Shown here in pieces: positions 1 to 8,161 of a stretch of 64,000 nucleotides of DNA; position 1 is the first letter of the stretch; each line of letters starts with the position of its first letter. Below the pieces are notes generated by a model. It saw only the letters and a list, made by a program, of their open reading frames with translations, was not told where the DNA came from and made no database searches. Source of the stretch: Bacteroidetes bacterium GWF2_38_335 (lineage in GTDB: Bacteria; Bacteroidota; Bacteroidia; Bacteroidales; GWF2-38-335). A program made the translations under genes and the position numbers. Where the stretch lies: positions 1-64,000 of the forward strand of contig MEOH01000019.1 of NCBI GenBank assembly GCA_001769535.1, written 5' to 3'.

Positions 1-230
1 TTCGAATTTCGAATTTTTGTGTTTTCAGGTTGTTGATGTGATTTTTTTGCCAACAAAAAAGTCCGAGCCATTGCCCTTTGCATTGGTCAGGCTTAAAATC
101 TTGTGGCATTTCCCCCCCGTAACGAAGCGGATCACGAAGTAATCCCCGAAAAAAGGAATGTCGAACAAAGCCTGCCCCGTACTTTAGTCGGGGGAACACC
201 GATATTCGAATTTCGAATTTTTGTGTTTTG
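1..230. repeat. Dispersed intergenic repeat, copy A, with a flanking short repeat
   Basis: Bases 94-217 closely match 1949-2068 in the same orientation; 155-213 and 2010-2068 are identical over 59 bases. The element contains a small stem (CCCCG / CGGGG around 175-193). The 25 bases after it (205-229) are also found at 1-25, so the window probably opens inside the tail of another copy just to the left. No gene was seen in 1-331. Confidence 0.8.
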
Positions 231-250
231 ATTGTGCAAGTAATTCCATA

Positions 251-293
251 AATGCTTCTATTTTGGAGTTTTCAACTCCAAAATAGAAGCATT
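251..293. terminator. Perfect 20-bp stem hairpin downstream of the Fic gene
   Basis: Bases 251-270 pair perfectly with 274-293 around a three-base loop, and T-rich sequence follows on the plus side. It lies 39 bases past the stop of the minus-strand Fic gene, so transcription termination is the simplest role. The stem is AT-rich, so a repeat-type palindrome is also possible. Confidence 0.55.
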
Positions 294-331
294 TTATTAA
301 TCCATTATGATAGTCATTGCTGAAAATCAGA

Positions 332-1807
332 TTAAAATTTCAGCTTAAATCCCTCATCAGGTTCTTTGAAAGCATTGCATTTTTCAAGATATTCCTGCAT
401 TTCGTCTATATTCTTCCCATAAATGGTTTCGCTGAAACGATGTGCTCTGTCAAGCATTTTTATGTAGGGAATAGGATCTCCTTTTTTGGAAAGTTTTTTT
501 AATGCTAACAAATAGTCTTCTCTGAATACTGTTGGGATAATAATTTTTGACTGACCATTGGCAACAAATTCTGCATTCATAAAAATACGGGCTGTCCGAC
601 CATTTCCATCATTGAACGGATGCACCTCGCTGATCAAAAACATGATATAAGATGCTCTTGCAAAAGGATCTTTTAAAGCAGCGTAATAATCAAATCCTTT
701 TATTAGTGTGCCTTTTACAAGTGTGTAATCAACAAAATAAGTACTGCCGGCTCTGTTGTTTTTATCTTTAAATTCACCCGGAAGCAATTGTTGTCTGCCC
801 GATAAAAGTATTTTATGCCTGGTTAGTAAAAGTTCAATAAAATGTTCAGCGGAATCCGGAATAATTGAAATATTTGGCTTTGAAGAGGTAAGCTGATAGG
901 TTCCCAAAATATCGTGTGAGTCATCTGTGCGGTTTAATAGTGGCATGCCTGACTCAATAATGTTTTTGGCTTCAGAAATTTCAAACTTTGTACCCTCAAT
1001 ATAATTTGAAAAATAGCTCTCGAAGAATGCAAAATTCCGAAAACTTTTGTTGTCTGAGTTTTTATTCGGACGATCAGGAAAAACCTCTGACGACAGATAA
1101 CTGAAAAGCGATGCAAATAATTTTACCCTTTCCGGATCATATGGAGAACCCAATGCACGTGCAAGAGCAATTTTGGATTTTAGCCCTTTTGCAGGTTTTG
1201 TTGACAGAAGGGCGGAAATTATTTTATTAAGCATGCCAAATTCCTTCTCCAGACCAAGTTGTTTTGAAATTTCATTGGCATGGTCCCTGATAGCATTTAA
1301 GGATGCCTCACCTTTTACCCGTATTATTTTTTCCAGATTTTCCTCTATTTCAGGTATAGACAAAGTCTTGGATCTTGGTCCGGGCTTTTTGCTGATCATT
1401 AAATTTTCAAGTAAAGCCCGTTCATATTGAGAAACGTGCAACGAGCCGATAAATTTTTTATCTCCGGATAAGGGAGGATGTCCTTTAAGAAATGAAATGG
1501 TTATTCCGGGCAGCTTTATCTTCTTGGTATAAGTATAGGTGACAAAAATGTAATTGGCAGAAGTGGGTTTATATTCAAGTGCCGAACGGTGACTGAGTAT
1601 TGCTCCGGGATACATGTGACCAAGAATCTCAAAAATATTTCTTCTTATAATTTCCTCAGGGGAATCAGTAAGGTTTGCAGAATATATTTTTGGCGCAATC
1701 TTTCTTATCTGTCCGTTCAAAAGCAATTTTTGGTTTCTTCTTATTTCAGTCTGATCTGAAGAAGCAAAAATTATTTCTTTGTAGTATAAAAGGTCGTTTT
1801 TTTCCAT
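332..1807 (-). CDS. Fic family protein with AbiEi-like N-terminal region
   Basis: Fic enzymes transfer AMP or related groups from nucleotides to target hydroxyls. The core motif HPFNDGNGRTAR lies near residues 396-407 and looks intact, with the catalytic His first. A class II inhibitory motif, SNYIEG (S/T-x-x-x-E-G), sits upstream near residues 267-272, so the enzyme is probably autoinhibited. The first ~140 residues resemble the winged-helix/AbiEi-type domain of type IV antitoxins ('GQIRKIAPKIYS', then 'GAILSHRSALEY'); this is a pattern match by eye. The longest frame begins with TTG at 1837. ATGs at 1825 and 1807 are better, and 1807 was chosen because a TATATTTA promoter-like box overlaps the TTG. 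The gene stands alone between two copies of a dispersed repeat. The exact target is unknown. Confidence 0.88.
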   Translation of the reverse strand: MEKNDLLYYKEIIFASSDQTEIRRNQKLLLNGQIRKIAPKIYSANLTDSPEEIIRRNIFEILGHMYPGAILSHRSALEYKPTSANYIFVTYTYTKKIKLPGITISFLKGHPPLSGDKKFIGSLHVSQYERALLENLMISKKPGPRSKTLSIPEIEENLEKIIRVKGEASLNAIRDHANEISKQLGLEKEFGMLNKIISALLSTKPAKGLKSKIALARALGSPYDPERVKLFASLFSYLSSEVFPDRPNKNSDNKSFRNFAFFESYFSNYIEGTKFEISEAKNIIESGMPLLNRTDDSHDILGTYQLTSSKPNISIIPDSAEHFIELLLTRHKILLSGRQQLLPGEFKDKNNRAGSTYFVDYTLVKGTLIKGFDYYAALKDPFARASYIMFLISEVHPFNDGNGRTARIFMNAEFVANGQSKIIIPTVFREDYLLALKKLSKKGDPIPYIKMLDRAHRFSETIYGKNIDEMQEYLEKCNAFKEPDEGFKLKF

Positions 1808-1948
1808 TATACATTGATTTCTCATGTAAATATACAACTATTTTCCAAAATAAGATTATTATTCACATTTATTTTCTATTATAAATTTAGTGTAATTAGA
1901 ACTAAGTCATTCTGTATTTAAATTCATAGATTTGAAAAAAAACCAGGA

Positions 1949-2068
1949 TTAAAACCTTGTGGCACTTCCCCCCGTAGCGAAGCGGATCATGGAATAATCC
2001 CCGGAAAAAGGAATGTCGAACAAAGCCTGCCCCGTACTTTAGTCGGGGGAACACCGATATTCGAATTT
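1949..2068. repeat. Dispersed intergenic repeat, copy B (direct copy of 94-217)
   Basis: Same orientation as copy A, with a few substitutions in the left half and a 59-base identical right half (2010-2068). It extends into sequence around 2090-2107 (AAATCGGTGTTC) that is also shared with the copies near 29.9 and 50.7 kb. It lies upstream of the Fic gene, so the gene is bracketed by direct repeats. Confidence 0.8.
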
Positions 2069-2211
2069 TGAAGTTAGGCTTCATTCTTAAATCTTAAATC
2101 GGTGTTCATTGTTCTTAAATCAAAACCCTATTCCTTTTTAAAATTCCACCCCAAGCCACTCAATCAGTTTTTAGTATAAATCTGCAAGGGTGAAAAGCCG
2201 AAATGCGGGTT

Positions 2212-2243
2212 ATTGATTGTTATCCTTTTTTATCGTATATTTG
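2212..2243 (+). promoter_or_regulatory. Bacteroidota-type promoter for the dikinase-like gene
   Basis: TATATTTG at 2236-2243 matches the TAnnTTTG -7 element. ATTG at 2212-2215, 20 bases upstream, is close to the TTTG -33 element. The predicted transcript would start just before the ATG at 2265. Confidence 0.55.
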
Positions 2244-2264
2244 TTTTCGTAATTCTTCTTGTCA

Positions 2265-4769
2265 ATGGTTAATAGAGTCTTTTTAAAAATATTATTTCTT
2301 TTTTTTATTTTTATTTGCTGTCATAATCTGACCGGACAAGTAATTCCAATTATTAACTATAACATTGATGCCAATGGTCAGGCCAAACTGACTGTTATCT
2401 CGGATACTGAACATTATTATTTGTTGAAAGTCCGGCATAACCCGGATTCTTCTTTTGTGCTGACTGCATCCCTCACAATCGGATCTCCTGATTCAACTGT
2501 GATTTCAGAATCTTTGGGAGGGTATCCGGCTGACCATTACCAGGTTTTGGAGTATCCAATTGACGAGCCTTATGATATTGATGGCGACGGAGTTGATGAT
2601 ATTACAGAGTTTAATAACATCCCGCTTCAAAATCCGCTCAATCCAGCTCCTCCTTTTTCAATGGAAGACGGATCGGTTGCCATTGACAGTTTTTCAACTT
2701 TTAAAGAGCTGGCAATCAAACACGAAACAATTCCCTGGTGCGAATATCTCAACGATAAGGACTTTACTAAATTTCTCATAACTGACTTTTATACTGATCA
2801 TCCGAATATCTATTTTATTAATTGCAATAAATATTATTTGCATGTTGATTTTGCTGATGCCATGGGTATTGAGTATCCCGGCGATGATCAGGTGGGCGGA
2901 CATATTATTTACCACCCTTCGATTGTTTCGGCAAACGGTACGATGGGCACTTTCGCCTTCAACTTTACCAATTCGGAAAATAAAAACTTTGAAATTGTTC
3001 AACGTACGCATGAGTTGTTGGCAGCCAATATGTTGTATCTGGAAAATAATTTTTCATATTATATCAATTCGGAAAATGAAGATGATTATCTGAATGATAC
3101 TGTTTTGTACCAAAATTCAAGGGTTTCGGTGCTTTTGGAATCTGATGTTTTTGCTGAGATTGATTATTGGGGACTGAATCCGGCTGAGGGATTTGGCTTT
3201 TTTCGCCTGATGACCCCGGATGAAACACCCGGAGCCAGAGATATTGTGCTTTATGAGTCGCTGCCTAACTCGCTTCCCCGGGTGGCCGGAGTAATTACTT
3301 CGGTGGTGCAAACTCCCTTGTCTCATGTTAATCTGAGGGCAATGCAGGACAATATCCCAAACGCATTTATCCGCGATCCTTTATTGAATGATACCATTTT
3401 CAATCTTCTAAATCATTATATCTATTTAAAAGTTGAAGCCGATAAATATACTATCCGGGAAGCAACACTGGACGAGGTAAATAGCTGGTTTGAATCATCC
3501 AGACCGGCAGCAGAGCAAATTCCTCCTCTGAATCTTTCCTATACGTCAATTTTACCGCTTTCTGAAATTTCTTTTTCAATGTCAGACGGTTTTGGAGCCA
3601 AATGTTCAAATGTTGCCGCCATGCTGACTTTTGGTTTCCCCGACGAAACCATTCCGGATGGTTTTGGCGTGCCTTTTTACTTTTATCAGGAATTCATGAA
3701 GTACAACAATTTTTTCACTGATATTGACATGATGTTGAATGATCCCCAATTTATATCAGACAGGCAAAAGCGCGGTGAAATGCTAAAGGATTTGAGAGAC
3801 AGGATTAGAGAAGCCGAAATGCCCGGGTGGATAATGAATGAACTGTCGGATATGCAAATGCAGTTTCCGGCAGGCATATCAATACGTTGCCGTTCCAGTT
3901 CAAATAATGAGGATTTGCCCGGATTTAGCGGGGCAGGGTTATATACCTCCAAAACCCAACATCCCGACGAGGGCCATATTTCAAAATCCATCAAGCAGGT
4001 TTATGCAAGTTTGTGGAACCTCAGAGCGTTTGAAGAAAGAGAGTTTTACCGGGTAAACCATTATTTGGCATCAATGGGTGTTTTGTGCCATCCAAGCTTT
4101 TCAGACGAAAAAGTCAACGGGGTAGGGGTTACCACCGATCCTGTTTACAATACAGATAATACTTTTTATTTGAATTCACAATTGGGTGAGGATTTGATTA
4201 CAAATCCGGATAGCAATTCAGTACCCGAAGAAATACTTTTGTACAAAAATCCCGATTATCAGGAAGGATATGTTTTGATTCAGTCGTCAAATCTGGTCCC
4301 CTATGACTCAATACTGATAAGCAAAGATCACATGCAATCAATGAGAATGTATCTGTCAAAAATTCATGATGAGTTTGAACAATTATATGGTGCAGAGGGA
4401 AATGCAACTTTTGCAATAGATGTTGAGTACAAAATCACCTTTGACAACCGACTGGTGATAAAGCAGGCTCGTCCATGGGTGTCCTACGAACCAGTTAAAT
4501 CAGGTCAAAATGATGCGGTAAATCAAAAATTGACAGTTTTCCCAAATCCCGCACAGGAATGGATTTATGTACAGTGTGCTGATTGTAACCTGAAAGAATT
4601 AATTGTATCTAATATTACCGGCAGCACTGTCGAAGGAAAACTCATAATGAATTCAGACAATGCAGGCAATATTTTCTTTTTGAAACACCTGCCTCCCGGG
4701 GTTTATTTATTGACCGGATTCTCAGAAGTTGATAACAAGAGCTATTCAGGGAAATTTATCAAGTTGTAA
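2265..4769 (+). CDS. Secreted glucan-water-dikinase-like protein with T9SS sorting domain
   Basis: 834 residues. A signal peptide (to about 25) is followed by a calcium-loop-like DIDGDGVDD, a phosphohistidine swivel-like motif TPLSHVNLRA near residue 350, and an ATP-grasp half near 443-735 (SSSNNEDLPGFSGAGLY; IKQARPW). A T9SS type A sorting domain begins near 'FPNPAQEW' at about residue 758. The order swivel His, then ATP-grasp, and the LSHV-x-x-RA wording resemble plant glucan water dikinases (LSHVSxRARN; NGEDLxGYAGAGLY) more than PEP synthase or PPDK, which have the ATP-grasp domain first. The signal peptide and sorting domain place it on or outside the cell, which is odd for an ATP-using enzyme. 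The start was moved from TTG 2259 to ATG 2265, which fits the promoter at 2236. Substrate and activity are not known. Confidence 0.75.
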   Translation: MVNRVFLKILFLFFIFICCHNLTGQVIPIINYNIDANGQAKLTVISDTEHYYLLKVRHNPDSSFVLTASLTIGSPDSTVISESLGGYPADHYQVLEYPIDEPYDIDGDGVDDITEFNNIPLQNPLNPAPPFSMEDGSVAIDSFSTFKELAIKHETIPWCEYLNDKDFTKFLITDFYTDHPNIYFINCNKYYLHVDFADAMGIEYPGDDQVGGHIIYHPSIVSANGTMGTFAFNFTNSENKNFEIVQRTHELLAANMLYLENNFSYYINSENEDDYLNDTVLYQNSRVSVLLESDVFAEIDYWGLNPAEGFGFFRLMTPDETPGARDIVLYESLPNSLPRVAGVITSVVQTPLSHVNLRAMQDNIPNAFIRDPLLNDTIFNLLNHYIYLKVEADKYTIREATLDEVNSWFESSRPAAEQIPPLNLSYTSILPLSEISFSMSDGFGAKCSNVAAMLTFGFPDETIPDGFGVPFYFYQEFMKYNNFFTDIDMMLNDPQFISDRQKRGEMLKDLRDRIREAEMPGWIMNELSDMQMQFPAGISIRCRSSSNNEDLPGFSGAGLYTSKTQHPDEGHISKSIKQVYASLWNLRAFEEREFYRVNHYLASMGVLCHPSFSDEKVNGVGVTTDPVYNTDNTFYLNSQLGEDLITNPDSNSVPEEILLYKNPDYQEGYVLIQSSNLVPYDSILISKDHMQSMRMYLSKIHDEFEQLYGAEGNATFAIDVEYKITFDNRLVIKQARPWVSYEPVKSGQNDAVNQKLTVFPNPAQEWIYVQCADCNLKELIVSNITGSTVEGKLIMNSDNAGNIFFLKHLPPGVYLLTGFSEVDNKSYSGKFIKL

Positions 4770-4778
4770 ATTACTAAT

Positions 4779-5906
4779 TTACCTCCCGATATCGGGACTG
4801 CTAATCTCAAAAAAATCATCAAACTCGATGTTCATGATATTTGAGATATTTTCTTCAGTTTCCCTCAGGAAATAAACCCCGAAACAAAGTTGTTTTCTAT
4901 GGTCAAATGGCTCTTCGTGAAGCACTTCGGTGAACATCTTTTTTAATTTGTCCCTGTTTGGGGCGTATTGGTCAACCGGACTGTTTACCCCGTTATATGC
5001 AATGAAATAGGTGTACACATCCTGCTCTTTGTTTTTCCACATTTTTTCCAAATCTGGTTCACTGTCGTTATTAAAACAGGTAAAAGAGTTGATTCCGTGC
5101 GAAAAATAAATAAGGTTGCACAGTCCCATTCCGCCAAACCTCATACAGTTTATTTCAATAGGATAAACCTCACCATTGTAAACCTTGATTTCCACGTGCA
5201 TGACAAAATTCCTGACTTTAAGGATATTGTTTATTTTTTGCAGAAAAGTTTTTGCTATATCATATACTTCATCAAATGCTTTTTTCGATGAATTATAGGC
5301 CATGTGAATATAGGCCTTGTTTTTAGGAACAGGGTGATGCAGGATGTTGACGATGCGCGGTTCACCTGATGACCCGTAAAACATATCAACAGCGTATTCT
5401 TCACCTTCGATAAAATCCTCGATGATAAAGCTGTCATTGGAAAGCACGCTGTTTTGGTACACTTTTGAATTTTTTTCGAGTTCTGCTTTCAATTCGCTGC
5501 TCAGCAGGCCAAAATCAGTGTTTTTATCCACAACCCGCACAGCCGTTCCAAAGCACCCCCTTACCGGTTTTATCACGGATTTTTTATCCACTCTCAAACT
5601 GCCAACATCCTCAATTTTTATTAAACGATACTGATATTCAGGGTAAATTTCACTGAGGATTTCCCTGAACCTGAATTTGTCTTTAAGCAGGGTCACTGCT
5701 CTTTTACGGGCCGGGTCGAGATGATCGAGGACTGTTGCCAGAGAGAATTCAGAAGTAATACAAACTTTTTGGTTTTCATTGAAAATAATATCCGATTTAC
5801 CCAGTTCCTCATGCGAAATCAGTTCCATTTCTGGAGTTACTGGTAACGTTTCGAAGGTTCCTGCCTCAGCGGTGGAGGTGATGATATATAGTTTGTTTTT
5901 TGTCAT
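4779..5906 (-). CDS. ATP-grasp domain protein
   Basis: 375 residues, cytoplasmic, no signal peptide. It has ATP-grasp features: a lysine in 'SVIKPVRGCFGTAV' near residue 115, the acidic 'FIIEDFIEGEEYAVD' near 165-179, and a metal-binding C-terminal part 'VYPIEINCMRFGG'. These enzymes join a carboxylate to an amine or thiol through an acyl-phosphate. The remote resemblance is to the carbamoyl-phosphate synthase/BtrJ-like group; the substrate cannot be told. A TAGTTTTG box (minus strand, 5918-5911) lies only five bases before the ATG, so the transcript may be almost leaderless. It converges with the dikinase-like gene, nine bases apart. Confidence 0.75.
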   Translation of the reverse strand: MTKNKLYIITSTAEAGTFETLPVTPEMELISHEELGKSDIIFNENQKVCITSEFSLATVLDHLDPARKRAVTLLKDKFRFREILSEIYPEYQYRLIKIEDVGSLRVDKKSVIKPVRGCFGTAVRVVDKNTDFGLLSSELKAELEKNSKVYQNSVLSNDSFIIEDFIEGEEYAVDMFYGSSGEPRIVNILHHPVPKNKAYIHMAYNSSKKAFDEVYDIAKTFLQKINNILKVRNFVMHVEIKVYNGEVYPIEINCMRFGGMGLCNLIYFSHGINSFTCFNNDSEPDLEKMWKNKEQDVYTYFIAYNGVNSPVDQYAPNRDKLKKMFTEVLHEEPFDHRKQLCFGVYFLRETEENISNIMNIEFDDFFEISSPDIGR

Positions 5907-5940
5907 TTGGCAAAACTACGTTTTTTTAGTGATTTATAAT

Positions 5941-6213
5941 TTATAAAATCAACCACCAAACAAACCACCCAAACAACACCAAAACAACAACAAAAATAAT
6001 CAGGTTTTTAACCAATTGTTTTCTTTGTTCCTTTCGGATCATTTTAACAATGGCTTCTTTCTGCTCAGGCGAGAGGGGATTTTCCTGTTTTGGAATCCGT
6101 TTTTGTTTGACAATGCCATACTTCCTGTTTTTTTCATAATAATCCTTATTCCTTCTTGAATTGTTTTTCAAGCTGGTAATCATGGATTGTATGGAGCCTC
6201 CGCCAAAGATCAT
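5941..6213 (-). CDS. Small basic protein with one C-terminal membrane helix
   Basis: 90 residues: a charged N-terminal two thirds rich in Lys and Arg, then a single hydrophobic helix at about 69-89 ending the protein (tail-anchored layout). It starts one base after the stop of the TPR-LuxR regulator, so the two are surely co-transcribed. I do not recognise a family. A regulator partner or membrane adaptor is possible but unproven. Confidence 0.7.
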   Translation of the reverse strand: MIFGGGSIQSMITSLKNNSRRNKDYYEKNRKYGIVKQKRIPKQENPLSPEQKEAIVKMIRKEQRKQLVKNLIIFVVVLVLFGWFVWWLIL

Positions 6214-6214
6214 G

Positions 6215-7840
6215 CTAAATTTCCTTAAGTAAGCTGTGTTCGCCGGCCAAACCGCTCCCGGTAAGTTTCGATAAAAAGTGGGAAATGGAATCTTCCGAAT
6301 TGGTCAGTCCGAGTTTTCGCCGCAATCTGGTTCGTGCAACATTGATACTGTGAATGGATTGCCCCGTAATATTTGAAATTTCCTTTGAAGACATCTCCAT
6401 AAGCAGGAAGGCACAAAGCCTTTTTTCATTGTTTGAAAGGTTGGGCTTGTCTTTTTCAAGCCGGGTATAAAAATTGGGATGTATTTTGTTGAACCTGAAC
6501 TCGAATTCTTCCCACCTTTTGTTGTTCAGGGAGTTTCTCAGGTCAAATATCACATCGGTAATCACCTTTCTGTTCAGTTCATTGTTTTTTTCCACGGCAC
6601 TGCTTAAAATATTGATCACTTTATTGATCATATTGTCCTTTTCGAGCAGAAACATGGTTTTTGTTGCAACGGCACGTTCTTCAAACTCAAGGTCCATTTG
6701 GATTTTCTGATTTTCAAGCACGGCATTTTCTGCTTTAATTTTCAGTAGTTTTTTCTTATTTCTTAGCCGCAGGAAGATTATCCAGACAAAAATAATAATG
6801 GTGATAAGCCCCAAAACAACAATTATATAGATGAGTTCCTGCTTTTCACGATCATACTCCATTTGCCGTTTTTCTGATTCGGTTTTTTTATTCATTTCCT
6901 TTACTTCCAGCTCAAATTCATAGGCCAGCAATTGCCGGGTTGATTCTGATATCTTTGCACTGTCATTGTACTGAAGTGCCAGAAGAGAATATTCGTAAGC
7001 ATTTTTAAATTCTCCTTTGTCTTCGTAGATTTTTGATATTAAGCGATAACACAACTCCCTCGACTCATGATTGCGAAAATGTTCAATTTCATTAATGATC
7101 ATATTCATATAGATTAAAGCCGAGTCGCGCTGACTGTGATCATAAAAGAAAATGGCAAGGGCTAATTTCGCATCCAGTATATCTTCCTGCTTGCCCGAGA
7201 GCATGGACTCCTGAAGTGCCCTTTTGTAATAGAAAATTGCGCTGTCCGACATGTTTTTATATGAATAGGCAACACCCAAGTTCCTTGATGTCATGGTGCA
7301 TAAACCATAGTCGCCTGTTTTTTTTGCTTCATCGTACGCTTTGATTGTCATTCTAAGTCCTTCGTCCATCTTCCCGGTTTCCACCAGGGCACCTCCATAA
7401 TTGATCAGAACGTAAATCCATTTTGGATGGTCTTTCGGACAAATTTCCCAGCATTTCTGATAAATCTCAAATACCTTTTTGCTGTCTTCCTTATTCGCGT
7501 AATTTATATATCCTAATACCAGCAGATAATAAACTCGGATGTTCTTGTCTTTTGTTTCCTGATAGGCTTCGTCAATTTTTTTTAAGATATCCAATGTCAG
7601 GTTATGATTATTTAACTCAAAAGCATAAATCTGCCCCAATACAGTCAGAATTTCAGTGTATTCCAGATAATTTCCCTTGTTTTTTTCTGATTCAGCTGTT
7701 CTTAAAAGTGTATCTATAGCAGTTTTTGGATTTTTTTCCGAATGATCTTTAGCCCACTCTATCACCTGCCTGTAATCGTTCTTTTGGCCAGTGATAAACA
7801 GGAAAAAAAATACAAATATAAATGTTAATACAAGTTTCAT
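6215..7840 (-). CDS. TPR-repeat membrane regulator with LuxR-type DNA-binding domain
   Basis: 541 residues: signal peptide (to about 18, ...FLFITGQ), about six TPR-like helical repeats (30-310), a coiled coil, one membrane helix near 340-360, a second coiled coil and a C-terminal LuxR/GerE-type helix-turn-helix (about 470-515; MSSKEISNITGQSIHSINVA). This layout is common in Bacteroidota one-component regulators, where a periplasmic TPR sensor is tethered to a cytoplasmic DNA-binding domain. The gene is divergent from the adhesin at 8162 across a 321-base spacer, so control of that surface system is a reasonable guess, not shown. Confidence 0.85.
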   Translation of the reverse strand: MKLVLTFIFVFFFLFITGQKNDYRQVIEWAKDHSEKNPKTAIDTLLRTAESEKNKGNYLEYTEILTVLGQIYAFELNNHNLTLDILKKIDEAYQETKDKNIRVYYLLVLGYINYANKEDSKKVFEIYQKCWEICPKDHPKWIYVLINYGGALVETGKMDEGLRMTIKAYDEAKKTGDYGLCTMTSRNLGVAYSYKNMSDSAIFYYKRALQESMLSGKQEDILDAKLALAIFFYDHSQRDSALIYMNMIINEIEHFRNHESRELCYRLISKIYEDKGEFKNAYEYSLLALQYNDSAKISESTRQLLAYEFELEVKEMNKKTESEKRQMEYDREKQELIYIIVVLGLITIIIFVWIIFLRLRNKKKLLKIKAENAVLENQKIQMDLEFEERAVATKTMFLLEKDNMINKVINILSSAVEKNNELNRKVITDVIFDLRNSLNNKRWEEFEFRFNKIHPNFYTRLEKDKPNLSNNEKRLCAFLLMEMSSKEISNITGQSIHSINVARTRLRRKLGLTNSEDSISHFLSKLTGSGLAGEHSLLKEI

Positions 7841-8161
7841 TGTCTAACTCATTATATCATAAAAATATAACAATTTAATTATATAACAAATTTAATTTTA
7901 CCTTAATTGTAGTAATAATGTATTAATGGTTTTAAATCTCATAAAATCAGATCGGTATGATTATTTTTCCTTAATAAGTATTATAAATTGCTAATTATTT
8001 TCAATGTTTTCAATAGTAACGGTATTTACATTTGTGCAATAAAAAAACCTGTTAAAATCATATTGTATCAACAATGTAGTAATGGTTAATTTTGGCCATG
8101 ATTAAAATGATTGTAAATTAGTGTTTTAAAATAATCGCAAAACCCTAACCAATTAACGAGT
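7841..8161. promoter_or_regulatory. AT-rich divergent spacer with candidate adhesin promoter
   Basis: This 321-base non-coding stretch separates the TPR-LuxR gene from the adhesin. TACATTTG at 8027-8034 matches the TAnnTTTG element and would give a leader of about 120 bases for the adhesin; no clear -33 box was found. No small ORF or RNA was recognised. Confidence 0.4.

Noticed and set aside
332-1837. TTG 1837 as the Fic start
   Set aside because: It overlaps a promoter-like TATATTTA box, and two ATGs follow closely.
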